Assembly (NCBI RefSeq): GCF_000003815.2
Contig: NC_049985.1
Span: 9,938,637-10,002,636 of the forward strand
Reading direction: 5' to 3'
Length of the DNA stretch: 64,000 nt
Origin: Branchiostoma floridae
Taxonomy: Eukaryota; Chordata; Leptocardii; Amphioxiformes; Branchiostomatidae
Part shown: in pieces, positions 1 to 12,112 of the stretch
How positions within the stretch are numbered: position 1 is the stretch's first letter
Layout of the letters: the number at the start of each line of letters is the position of its first letter
The notes under the pieces: generated by a model
What the model saw: only the letters and a program-made list of their open reading frames with translations
Told to the model about the DNA's origin: nothing
Database searches by the model: none
Made by a program: the position numbers and the translations under genes

Positions 1-409
1 ACCTTCCTTTCGGGCGCTGTCAGACAAGATGGAGGAAAGGTGGCGGTCATGTGATACTGTCGTAAGGTACTGACGTCATTTACTGACGGAAAAACAACAC
101 ATTTCTTTTCAAAATATAACGTTAGCATATAAAAAGCTATTTTTTAAAATAACTTCAGCATAGTTGTGCTATTTTACGATAAAGATTTCGTATATATTTT
201 CAAAGTTGTGAAAGATCGACACTGTTGGGGTCAACTGTGTGTCAAAGGTGAAAGGTTGTATCCCGCACCACATGTGAGAAATGTTCAGACATATAGTTGA
301 TCAACGCGATTGATGCCGTTTTTCTACCTTCAGAAGTATGATAAACTAAAAACTTTGCTGTTCTACATTTGTAGCAACTGTGCTCTTTAAGTACAAGATA
401 ACTCCGATC
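1..409 (+). promoter_or_regulatory. PWP2 upstream region and 5' leader
   Basis: No coding sequence is recognised here. A perfect CRE octamer (TGACGTCA) lies at 71-78 and a YY1-like core (AAGATGG) at 26-32, both about 330-380 bp before the PWP2 start codon. No TATA box is obvious. The transcription start cannot be placed from sequence alone, so the split between promoter and 5' UTR is unknown. Confidence 0.35.
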
Positions 410-3400
410 ATGAAGTTTTCGTACAAGGTGAGTTTGACGGTTCTAATTTGTATTGATTTGTTGGGGCTTTCTTTCTGAAACTGCTGCCATAATTTGCTGT
501 GACTGAATTAAGACACATGGAATCTCCTTGATTTTAGGCCTTAACATTCAACTTGTAACTCAATGTATACTAGTATGCACAGACAAATTTACCTGTCATT
601 GGTTGAAATAACAAGCCTTCTTCTGTTGAATGATTAAGACATGTGGATTATAATTTATATAAAAGCTCCTTGATTATAATAACAAAATAATTTGTGTGTT
701 AGTTTTCCAACCTGCTGGGTTCAGTGTACAGGAGAGGGAATGTCAGCTTCACACCTGATGGCAACTCCATCATCAGCCCTGTGGGCAACAGGGTCAGCAT
801 CTTCGACCTCAAAAAGTGAGTTGGACCTACATGAATTATGGTTATGTCATAAATACTAAAAATAGGTTTTCCGTAAACCCTCATAAATATGATTAGCCAG
901 AGTGACGTCCTAGTTACTAGTAGCTTACCGTAGGCTCCCATACAAATGTAAGTTGGTGGTCGGTAAGGGGCGAATATACAGACTTTTTATGGACGTCATA
1001 CTAATCATAATTTAAATCCTCCAACGACCATGTTGGCGGGTAATTGAATTAAGCAGTAGCAACTTCATGTAGTTTACACACCTACGCTGTAATCTAACAT
1101 GGCACAAATGACGTCAAATGAAAAGCCTGACAGTGTATAGGAATCCTGATGAACTACTGTAACTTGGATGGCAACCAGGCTAAAATATAATATAATATTA
1201 TAATTGTTAATAATCCACAAAACAGTTGTGTCAAAAGTTAGACAAGTATGATCCCACTAGATACCAAAGCTGTAAGTGTAACATCTAATCTTAAATCATT
1301 ACAGTCTCATGTTAGAACATTCACATTGTTTAATGTTTTGATCCCCTGCAGTAACAAGTCAGAGACACTGCCAGTGGAGGCCCAGATGAACATTGTATGT
1401 GTTGCACAGTCTCCTGATGGAAGCACTGCTATTCTGGTGGATGAAGGTAAGTGACACTGATAGAGAGGACTGGTCCGGCTACATGTGGTTTGAATTTGTC
1501 AGAAATTGAAACCTTCATTTATTACAGATCTTACATGATTTTCTTGATCTTATTTTTTGTATCATTTCTTGGCTTCCAGCTGGGGCAGCACTACTGGTGA
1601 GCCTTGTGAGTAAGTCTGTCCTGCATCACTACCACTTCCACAAACCTGTGCACACGGTCAAGTTCAGCCCAGACGGAAGGTGGATGTTATTCTCTTTATG
1701 TTTGTCTGAAGTATTACATTTGTTACTATTTGGTACACCTGTAGTTGAACATTCTAAACAAGTGTAGGTATGGAGGCATTCCCATTTCTGTCCAGAATCA
1801 ATTTTATGGCATTTTTGTATATGTGTATGTGTGTACATTTGTATTTGAAAAACTTGGCGTTTTGCTTTAGGTCAAAAGTAATTACAGGAGCTGGTGTGTT
1901 ACGCTGAACGGCAGTTATACCGGCTATATAGATACAGATTACAGATTTTTACAGGTGAATGAAGGTGAATTTGGATGCCTTTTTTCTTAGCATGGCAATT
2001 GCAGTTTCCCGCAATACTGCTACATCTTGCTAGAGGTCACTAACATAATTGTTGGTTAACAGGAAGTTTGCAGTGACTCGTGAGAATCACACACTGGTGT
2101 ACCACGCTCCTGGAAAGACACATGACTTCAACCCCTTCCGTCTGTACCGGAGTTACCACGGACCTTACGATGATGCCACATGTATCGACTGGACAGATGA
2201 CTCCAGGTAACAACTCAATTCTGATGTCATTTTCTTTTGAAAACTTTGATTTAGGCATATTCATTTTAAAAAATGGCTATGGCAGAAGAGATGTAAGTTT
2301 TAAGACATCATAAAGGTTACATACTACACATGCAGATTTCTGCAATATGTGTGTCTATCATATAAATGCAGACTTTCAGTGGTACTGGATGATGGTATGT
2401 TGAGTACTGAAAGGTATGTTTACAATAGGCCACTCTGGACTGATTGTCATGCTTTGCATATTGTGTATCTCTGCTGGTGGTATGGTGAAAATTTGAAAGA
2501 TTATACATGTTAATGTCCACAGAGCCTTTGCAGTAGGCAGTAAGGACATGAACACACGTGTGCACGCTGCGACAGCCCTACAGAACCTGGCAGTCTACAG
2601 TTTTGGTGGTCACAAGGATGCCATTGTGGGCTGCTTCTTTGAGCACAAGTCTTTGGATGTATCCTTAATTAATGAGTGATTGTATTGACACTTAGTATTT
2701 GTTACTGCTTTTGATAGTCCAACTTAGGAAAGACTTTAGTTTTTAGTTAAGTACTGATGACAATGATATACGTACAAGTACATGTACCAAGAGCATTTGT
2801 ACAATGTAGAAGGATGCATGCTTTTTTATTGACACATGGCCTTGTATTGCACATTAAACCACATGTTGAAATGCAAGAACAAATACCAATTAAATTTTCC
2901 GAATCCTCAATGTTCATTCAACTTGAAAGTCACCAGCAATAACAGAGGTCAGATAAATGCAATGTATAGATGTTGTCTTGAGTATGTAAAGACAACTCTA
3001 AATGCTTGTTTAATTTTTAGCTGCTTGCCCAAATGTAGTTGTGATGGCTAGCAATTTTTTTTATACATGTGACCCTTGACCTGCCCATTCAGTTGTACAC
3101 AATCAGTCGGGATGGTACCTTGGTGATCTGGGAATGTGATACTGACCTGGATGGTCTTGTTCCCGGGTCAGCACGACCCAAAAAGGAGAAGGAAACAGAA
3201 GAAAAGGTCAAAGATGACTCTGAAGGTTAGATAAATGTACCCTTGATCATTAATGTACATTTTTTGTGCAATTATTCATGAAATTCTGTTTGGCAGATTT
3301 GTAACATTTTCATCTTTGATATAATATCCTTACTGTTTCATCTATGCAATTTTTCATTTAACTTTTCTGGTATGAACTGGATTCACAGAAAGTGAGGAAG

Positions 3401-6400
3401 AGGAAGACAAAGACAAGCAGGAAAAGATTCTGTACAAGAAAGTTTCAAAGTAAGTGTACCATTGACAACTTGATCAATTGAAACTGTTGTATTTTGTAAG
3501 ACAAAGTTTTAAAATGCTTCTTTGAGAATACTAATGTCTCTCTGTTCTTTTGACTTCCAGGCATTACTTCAACAAGGAAGGTGACTTCAACACCCTGACA
3601 TCATGTGACTACCACAAACGGACCCACTTCCTGGTGACAGGTTTTGCTTCAGGAATCTTCCACCTACATGAGCTACCTGACTTCAACCTCATCCACTCTC
3701 TCAGGTGTGGTGTTGTAAATCTGGTGTAAATTGGTGCTGCATTTATTATAGAAGTGAATTTATTGTCATCAAATACAGTATAGGCGCAACACTTATCTGT
3801 AAACAATGATACAAGTATTTAGGTATGAAAAGTTTCATGTTATAAACACAGCCACCACTTGCTTATAGAGCTGGTTCCTATCCTAGGCCTAATGCTAAAG
3901 GACAGTTAAAAAAAGGTCATCCACAGCATTTGCCATTGCTTATGGCATATGCATGGCCAAGATCAATATGTCCATCACAGCAATGAGCATATTTGGTTAT
4001 GCAGCATAGATGCAGATTTGGAACAGTGCAAGATATGTGTAAATGTTGATAACACTTTGTATTGTCCCTACAGTATTTCGGACCAGAGAATAGCATCAGT
4101 ATCCTTCAACTCTACCGGAGACTGGATTGCACTGGCCTGTTCCGGTTTGGGCCAGCTGCTAGTTTGGGAGTGGCAGAGCGAATCGTACGTCCTGAAACAA
4201 CAGGGACACTTCAACAACATGTCCTCATTAGCATATTCACCAGATGGGCAGTATATTGTCACAGGAGGGGAGGATGGCAAGGTAACATTCTCTCCTTAGA
4301 AATAGTTTAACCTTAAACAACCATTTGCACAAAATTTCAAAGATAACTTTGGTTTTTCTGATTTTAATGTAAAGTTGATTTTTCTACTGTATTTGAATCT
4401 TGCTGGATCATGAATTTGAGTAATGTAGCGCAGTATGTTAAGGATGAGGAAACTTACAATTTGAATTTTTGATTTGATATAAAGATGGACTTAATTAGAT
4501 ATCTGCCTGTGCCTATAGCTTCGTTCCTTATGACTTTGAATATGTGACTCAGTAATTTGTCGAAGGTGCCTTACTTAATATTACACAGTGTCTTGGTTGA
4601 CTCCTATTTGAAATACATAAACTGTTCCCCTTTTCAATTCTTCCATCAGGTGAAAGTCTGGAACACAGGCAGTGGTTTCTGTTTTGTGACCTTTACGGAA
4701 CACACGGCAGCCATCGCTGGAACCATCTTCACCTCCAACGGTCATGTGGTGATCAGTGCTTCTCTGGACGGCACAGCAAGGGCATTTGACTTGCACAGGT
4801 AGTGTAGAGCACCTATTGTTATTTTACTATTGTCTTTTGTTACATGCTACCCTGCATAACCTGCAAAGCCAGCCTTTTCAGAGACAGTAGAAAATACAAA
4901 GTAATTGCTTTTCTAGAGATCCTTACTTTTCTTTGTTTTGCATTTGACCAGAAGTTTTCTTTATCATTGGTTCATCATTTGAAGGTTGGTAGATGACTCA
5001 AGATGTAGTGTTAGCTGTCTCTAAGGCACAGCAAAGTGATACTTAATTTCTGAATTTTGCCCCGTTTGTTCCCCAGATACCGTAATTTCCGTACGTTCAC
5101 GTCACCGCGCCCGGCACAGTTCTCGTGCCTGGCCGTGGATCACAGCGGGGACCTAGTGTGCTGCGGGGCGCAGGACATGTTCGAGATCTTTGTGTGGTCC
5201 ATGCAGACTGGAAGACTGCTGGAGGTCAGCAACTGTTCTTTGAAATAGACTTTTTATAAATTTATTTATCATTTATTTTTCTTTGTGACGATTTAATCAT
5301 TCCTTTAGAGTTTAGTATTCATAATGTGACTTTCAATAAAAAGTTGCTGCAACAAAATTTAGGGCTTAAGAAAATGTGGATAAATAAACTACATTGTATT
5401 TTATTGTTCTTGTAGGTTCTGGCTGGCCATGAAGGTCCTGTTGCCAGCCTAAGTTTCAGCCCAGCAGATGCCATTTTGGCCAGTGCATCCTGGGACAAGA
5501 CAGTAAGGGTCTGGGACATCTTCGAGCGCAAAGGGTGTCGTGAGACTCTGCAACTGGGGTCAGATGGTATGTGATAGTTGTAGAATGTGTCTATCAATTT
5601 TGCACTGTTTGTATCAAGAAGAACAGAAGCTATTTGTACAGTTTCATTGCATAATGGAAATATATCCTTGTAACTTTTTTTTGACTTAACATGTGTCATA
5701 TGTAATTTATGACCCCATTCACACTCAGAAAAATGATTCGGATAAAACATTTATCATGATAACATGTTTTATTCGAATCGTTTTTCTGAGTGTGAATGGG
5801 GTCTATGTTAGCGCTGGCCATTCTAGATTTGGGAAGACAAATAGAAATACAGGATCTCAAATTTCAAAATCAAAATGATATCTAACATTATGTGTCTTCT
5901 TTAGCCCTGGCTGTTACATTCCGCCCTGATGGAAAAGAGGTTGCCATAGCAATGCTGAGTGGTGAGATTCAGTTCTGGGATCCACACAACGCCACGCAGA
6001 CCGGCAGCATCGAAGGTCGGCATGACCTTGGAGCAGGGAGGAAGGAAACTGACAAGATCACTGCCAAGACATCTGCTGCTGGGAAGTGAGTTTGGGTCAA
6101 AGTCGTGTCCAGGATGTCAACATAAACTCATTGCAGGGCAGGTGCCGCAGATACAGCAAGAATGCGGCAATTACATTTGTATTTTAAAGTTTAATTTGCA
6201 GGTCATTATACAACCGGTGCAATGGCCTAGTGGGTAGAGTGTTCGCCTTGCATTCGGTAGGTCGTGAGTTCGATCCCTGGCCGAGTCATACCAAAGACTT
6301 CAAAAATGGTGCATGCTTCTTTCTCTGCTTAGCACTCAGCATTCGGGAAAGAGTATGGAAGTTGAACACACACCACTACCAGTGGACTAGCCCCCTGCTG

Positions 6401-9299
6401 TAGTAATTGCGTTGTGTGGCCCAAGGGCTATTGAAACGGAGATGGGCGCCGCCCTATGCGCCATCAGGCGCGGGAAGGACTTTAACCCTTTAACTATACA
6501 ACCAGTGGGGCTAACTCATCAAGCAACGATATGGTGAATGAATATAGAAATGCTCCATTTAATGTAGTCTGAGGGATACTGTCAACCTATTTAGGTTGTT
6601 GAGTAGGTTATGAATGTCTCGTAGGGACTATAAAAATGTTATCTCATAGGTGGATGTAACACTTGTTGTTGCCAGGTCCTTCTCCTCCCTGTGCTACACA
6701 GCAGATGGCACCTGTATCCTGGCAGGGGGGAGGAGTAAGAACATTTGTATCTACCATGTGGCAGAACAGCTGCTCATCAAGAAGTTTGAGATCTCCTGTA
6801 ATCTCAGCTTTGATGCAATGGAGGTGGGTTTACAACATGTTACTTTTGTTCATACAGTTTGATGTACTCATTCAGGGCCTCTCTCATCCTCTTGACAATG
6901 ACAACTAATGGTAGTACATGTACAAAGCTTGAAAGTTCATTTGTGTTGGTATACTTGTATATAGCTATCTCTTCAAGATTATAAATAGGAGATTGTATAG
7001 TACGTGACAGGATATAGGCTGAGGTTTTTGCCCAATCTTTTTTCTTTTATGAGATTATACGCCAAAGGTTAGAATATACTTTTTCTTCAATTCCATATTT
7101 TAAACAAGGTTAACAATTGTCCTGGTTTCCCATTTTTTCAGGAATACCTGGACAGGAGAAAGATGACGGAGTGGGGCAGCCTGGCATTGGTGGATGAAGG
7201 ACAGGAGGAGGGGGAGGGGGGCACAGCCATCAGCTTACCTGGGGTCAGGAAAGGTCAGTTAGGAACATTTTTTATACCTGAAGGCATGTTTTTGAAGTGT
7301 TTCTTTGATAACAGGATGAATGAAACAAATGAGATTTGATAGATTTTTAAATGATAATAGGCTAGTTGGTAACAATGATCTTGTATCTTGTCTTACTGCA
7401 GGTGACATGGCGTCTCGGCACTGGAAGCCAGAGGTCAGGGTATCGTGTGTGCAGTTTTCTCCTACAGGTATTGCAGACATTTCTACATTTAAGACCAAAA
7501 AAATTCTGATTGAAAATCATATCTCTTAGTTGACAAAGTTTAGGTTTTTCCTTCATCTATTTCAGTTAGGTTTGTATCGTGTTTTTTTCTGTCTTTCTCC
7601 CAAGGTCGTGCCTTTGCCACCACCACCACCGAGGGCCTCATGGTCTACTCCCTGGACAACAGTTTGACCTTTGATCCATTTGACCTCGACATGGACATCA
7701 CCCCAGCGACCATCAGGAGGATGCTGGGAAGGAAAGAGTATGCCACAGCCCTGATGATGTCATTCCGGCTGAACGAGGGAGCTGTGATACAGGAGGTGGT
7801 AGAGACCATTCCACACACAGAAGGTAGGGACAGCTTGATTTTTAGAAAATAATTAGTTTGACTGACATGGAAACACAATTAGTGATAGGCTATTACTAAG
7901 GGAGGTCTTATGTGTTTAAAACTGGTAGATTTTGGCTATCAGGTTCCAAAAACTGCTCACATTGTACATCCATAAGTTCATCAATCAGGTTAGTTAACTT
8001 GAAGGAGACAAGATTTGGTGAGTCTTCTTTAGTGTGTTGGAAACTATTTCCACCTTTTCCATAAGGCATATCAGGATATTCTCAGTAGGGTCTTAATTGT
8101 GCTGAAGATGTGGCTGTCTTTAAACCTGGACTAACTTCTTGCCTGTTCATCTGTTGTACAGTTTCCCACGTGAGCCAGACATTACCAGACACATACGTTG
8201 ATCGAATGTTGCTGTTTGTGGCCAGTCAGTTGGAGACGTCACGTCACCTGGAGTTCTACCTCACCTGGTGCCAGACACTCCTGATGTTACATGGACAAAG
8301 ACTGAAGAACAGGTGTGTGTGTGTGTGTTAGCATATTTATCTATATAAACGTGTGTGCAAATTTGTCTCTTGTGAAATGTAAATGTCTGGACACCAGTTC
8401 TACTTCACCTGACACTACAGTACAAAGGCTGAATAATTGGTAGGTGTGTGTGTGTGTGTGTGCGTGCGTGCGTGCGTGTGTGAGAATTTCTTCAACATGT
8501 GCTTGTGTGCGCACCTACATACATAAAACAATGTTTGTCAATTTTTCTACAGATCTATGTCAGTTTTGGCCATGTTGAGAGCACTGCAGAAGAGCGTTAC
8601 AAGGAGATATGAAGACATCAGCAAATTGTGAGTAAAGCAGTACTGATAGCTTGAGATTAAGACGACTCAGTGTGTACCTGTAGTACTGTGCAAGTATGCA
8701 TATGGCGTGTTATTCATGCGGTTATATCTGCAGGCACTATATTCTGACCTAACCACAAGTGTATTTTCTCTGTACATCCTCTCAGTGGCCCAACAGAAAG
8801 CTGATGTTTGATCATCAGTTGTTGGGCTGATTGACAGAATTTTTCAATCCTCCAAGGTTACTTACTGTAAATGTTGAAACTTTTGCAGTGGTTTTATTTT
8901 CTAGCTTTTTGGGGTCCCTTTCCACTGTGAATTCATGACACACAAATCCAATGTACCACTGCTATTGTACAAAAGTGTTTCACCTACGAATAAAAAAAAA
9001 AATACACAGAAACCTCCTTTTCCCTCCCACTGCCAAATAAAACCACTGTAGAAGCAAATGAAGTTACTGTATTATCCATATGCATGTAGTCTAATGTACT
9101 CTGTATGTTTTCTCCCAGGTGTGACAGTAACAGGTACAGTCTGCAGTACATCCTCTCAGTAGCACAGCAGGATGGCAGCAGGAAACGGAAGGCAGGAGGG
9201 GAGGAGGAGGAGGAGGGAGAGATGGAGGAACTTGGAGAAGAGGACTCCTCCGTACAGATGTCTGAAGACGATCTCCCCATGAAATCACACCACATCTGA
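410..9299 (+). CDS. PWP2: Periodic tryptophan protein 2 (PWP2/UTP1), 21 exons
   Basis: Nucleolar WD-repeat protein of the UTP-B part of the SSU processome, needed for U3-dependent 18S pre-rRNA processing. Exons: 410-427, 703-815, 1352-1446, 1580-1679, 2063-2206, 2523-2658, 3093-3225, 3389-3449, 3561-3704, 4074-4281, 4650-4798, 5077-5224, 5416-5566, 5905-6085, 6676-6823, 7142-7253, 7402-7467, 7605-7823, 8162-8312, 8553-8627, 9119-9299. All junction phases agree and the spliced frame is 2733 nt (910 codons plus stop), close to the human protein of about 919 residues. The start MKFSYK follows the family's MKFAYR. WD repeats fill roughly residues 10-690, with family blocks such as [16 protein letters not shown] and [13 protein letters not shown]; an acidic linker lies near 225-258, a Utp12-type C-terminal region near 710-860, and an acidic Glu-rich tail follows. 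Intron 6 has a weak donor (gtatcc). Transcription converges on MRPL22. Confidence 0.97.
5711..5803. repeat. Near-perfect 93 bp palindrome (foldback MITE-like) in PWP2 intron 13
   Basis: The segment begins GACCCCATTCACACTCAG and ends with its reverse complement. The arms of about 45 bp differ at only a few positions and meet at a palindromic centre (TTATCATGATAA). There is no coding capacity. This is the form expected of a short foldback element inserted in the intron between exons ending 5566 and starting 5905. Confidence 0.8.
6220..6494 (+). mobile_element. tRNA-derived SINE in PWP2 intron 14
   Basis: The head carries RNA polymerase III promoter boxes: an A box (TGGCCTAGTGGG, 6223-6234) and a B box (GAGTTCGATCC, 6266-6276) at tRNA-like spacing. 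A non-tRNA body of about 200 bp follows. Nearly identical 13 bp target-site duplications flank it (TATACAACCGGTG at 6207-6219 and TATACAACCAGTG at 6495-6507), showing insertion by retrotransposition. It is sense-oriented to PWP2. The tRNA head is too diverged and lacks a clear 3' acceptor, so it is not called as a tRNA gene. Confidence 0.8.
8313..8481 (+). repeat. Two GT microsatellites and a decayed copy of the PWP2 exon 19 end
   Basis: The exon 19 donor runs straight into a GT run (8312-8328). About 80 bp later, 8395-8445 resembles the end of exon 19 itself (blocks like AGTTCTACTTCACCTG and ACAAAGGCTGAA) and again leads into a GT run (8446-8481). It looks like a local duplication of exon end plus donor that has since decayed; its frame is not maintained. 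Confidence 0.5.
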
Positions 9300-9329
9300 C
9301 AGATTTCTTAAACGTTTTAATTTCTGACA

Positions 9330-9335
9330 AATAAA
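9330..9335 (+). terminator. PWP2 poly(A) signal AATAAA
   Basis: A canonical AATAAA lies 31 bp after the PWP2 stop codon. If used, the PWP2 3' UTR would be very short and would end before the MRPL22 stop codon on the other strand at 9644. Confidence 0.5.
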
Positions 9336-9643
9336 CTCCATACATTCTGCTCTGAAGTTGTTTTCTGACATCTTATTGGTGGATGGAATAGCTATTTTGA
9401 GATATTGTAATATTACATGGATAAGGCCTACAGCGTAACCATCAGCCTCAGGGCATATGCTTCTGTACAAGGTGTCATATCACTTTTAACGCATGATCAC
9501 TTAGGGGATAGTTTCAGTGAGCTTGTTTACTAAGATGGGTCCTGGTTTTCAAAATATTTGATACAACCAAGACTTGAAGCCCAGCCCACAAGTCCTAAAG
9601 GCTCTTCTGCAATCTGAGTCCTAAGATTTACACCATTGAGTTA

Positions 9644-12112
9644 TCATAATCCCATTTGGATCGTCCGTTTCCTCAAACTCGCCATGTAGTCGCTTGCCTT
9701 GTCATACCCTGTTGGATCACGTTTCTTGGGCGGAGGCGGGCCCTCTTCTAGCCTCACCAGGTAATGGCAGTATCCGCAGTGCATGATGCCAAAGTATCCG
9801 CGGCCATGGTAACGAATTGCCTGAGTATGGCGACCCTTCAACGCCAGAGACTCCGCTATGAAGGGAAACAGATCACACATGTTGAAGACACTGCAAGGAT
9901 ATTCAAGCTATAAGATCAAGCCATAAGATCAAAAGCTAATAGAAATTCGAAAGGTTACCTTCTAGTGGTAATTAGTTATTGCTGATATCCTGGGTTGTTT
10001 CACTTTTCCCCATTGCACTTAGAAGTTCTAATAGACCATTAAATGACCATAAAAAGTGGCAACTCTGCATGTAAAAGTATTAAGTACAGAAGATGACATG
10101 ATATATTACCCAATGATAAGATACATAGACTTTAAATCTAATACACTCTAAACCCAGGCCTTGTCTAATCTTTGCCTATTTTGGGACGCAATATTGTTAA
10201 CAAGGCAACTTACCGATCCACAGGTTTGACTTGTATTCAACATTACACTCCTTGACTGCTTTTTCCTGTGCTTCCAACAATACCTCCTCGATGAGACGTG
10301 CACCTTTTTTGGAGATAGCCTGGAGCTGAACCAGAGCCTCATCAATACTCATTCCTCTCACCTGGAAAAGAGTAGAATTAGAATTAGAACTGTTGAGATA
10401 CTGAACATGCCAAAAGTTATATAAATTGTAGGCTGTCTTCTGGTGTCTTTAGCCTGTTAGTTTAACACCACTATTATTATAGTTATGAAATGAAAATCAG
10501 GAGAGAACCTACCATGGTGGCAAGGTACCACAGTTTGTGGTGGCTGTACTTGAAATTCCTTCTGCTTACCCAGATGGACTGCAAGACATGGAACACATGT
10601 TAACTTGTTATAAACATGAAGTCTACATACACAAGGCCCTACCTAAAAATGAGTGATGTACATCTAATACAGTAGGGTCCTCTTCAATAGGTAGTTTTAA
10701 ATAACCTTTCCCTTGTCAGTCCTAGTTTTCATGTTGACCAGTTCTGCAGTACTTTGGACTGTTAAAATTTGATAAGACGTTTCACAGAGATCAGAATGCA
10801 TGTGCGGTGACAGGAATTCTAGGTAATATGTCAAAGGCAAAGTTCTCGGAAAAGATAACAGTCCTTGTCTCGACCATTGTTTCGATTTACATAACAATGT
10901 CCAGACAGCTTTTTTCTTTTCTTTTTCAGGGCCTCTACCATTGACATACCGGTATTACCTAGAAGTCCTATTGCCGCATATGCCTTCTGGTCTCTGTGAA
11001 AGGGTTTATTGCTTAATATTGGTGTGGCCTAAATGGTATGCGATAGGATATCAGTATACAGCTCTTACTGCAGGGTTTCTGGGTTCCCCTGGAGCCTGGG
11101 GCGGCAACACTTTGCGGTTCTTTGTGTCCCAGCGCCTTTTTCCATCCCGATCCTCCTGATCTCGTGCTCTGGCGACAGTGGTGGTGTGTAGGCAGCGGGC
11201 TAGGGACTGATGTACAGCTGGGGAACAGCTGGCTGACAGTTGGGCAGCAGCTATTCTGTTGGTGACAGCAGCTGTACCATATAACCTTGGTGAGAAAAGG
11301 ATAGAGGATGATCTTGTATATTCTGTATTGTGCAAAACAGAGAGCAAAAACCCCTAACCTTCACATGCATAAAACATGTATTTAGGGACAGCGGCTATTC
11401 TGTTGGTGACAGCAGCTACATACCCTGTAACCTTGGTGTCAAAAGAATTGAGAATGATCTTGTAATCTGGATTACATATTCTGTATTATACAAAAACTAT
11501 CAAAGCATAAGCCTCTAACCTTTAACATATATAACGTTATGTATAAAACATGTACAAAGTATTTAGTCTGAGAGGAAATTTGAAAAGAAGATGTAAGGGG
11601 ACATGGCAAATATTTTCAAGAAAGTGACTTCCTTACCTTGTTGCACTGGCAACATTTTGAGACAGCACTATAGCTAGTCTCTGCAGACCTGAAATCGACA
11701 GTGTCATAATTTGGCGTTTAGTATTTTGGTACCTAGCTAGCAATGTACAAAAACAATGTATATGCTGATTCCATACGCATAACTTGATTTAACAAAATTA
11801 TATAAGCTTGATTCGGTAATTTCATGTTTGATTCGTAGATGAAAAAGAGCGATCAGGGGCTAAACAAAACGCAGATTTCTAGGGCGTAACGTTACGTGAT
11901 CCAAGAAAAAAAAGATGGGGAGGGGGGCGAGTTTAAAGATGTCATCTTTCCTTTCCACCATAGTGATACTGAAAACAGATATCTAACAGGTTAACAATCG
12001 GAAAACAGAGATTAAACACGTTAAAAATCTTCTATCCTACGAATATCTGTCGGATCATACGAGGTAAACTAACAAATATTTTCCACGCACCTTTCGACAA
12101 GGACGCTGCCAT
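9644..12112 (-). CDS. MRPL22: Mitochondrial large-subunit ribosomal protein uL22m (MRPL22), 6 exons
   Basis: Structural protein of the mitoribosomal large subunit, of the uL22 family that lines the nascent-chain exit tunnel. Exons on the minus strand: 12091-12112, 11637-11688, 11069-11285, 10513-10578, 10214-10361, 9644-9855. Phases agree and give 238 codons plus stop. The N-terminus [20 protein letters not shown] is a basic, acid-free mitochondrial presequence. Family blocks are clear: [56 protein letters not shown] and [11 protein letters not shown]. The last acceptor (cttcatag before 9855) was chosen because it restores the conserved IAES join; an upstream cag acceptor would hit a stop. 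The start codon overlaps an AAAGATGGC YY1-like element common at housekeeping genes. Confidence 0.95.
11380..11510 (-). repeat. Duplicated copy of MRPL22 exon 3 start plus flanking intron
   Basis: The stretch matches 11230-11350 with moderate divergence. Shared blocks in order include GCTATTCTGTTGGTGACAGC, TAACCTTGGTG, GATCTTGTA, TTCTGTATT and ATAAAACATGTA. The original spans the exon 3 acceptor and its first codons; the copy sits upstream (minus-strand sense) in intron 2 and carries its own acceptor-like sequence, but the frame and pyrimidine tract have decayed. Confidence 0.65.

Noticed and set aside
6220-6295. tRNA gene
   Set aside because: A and B boxes are present, but target duplications and a long non-tRNA tail show a SINE.
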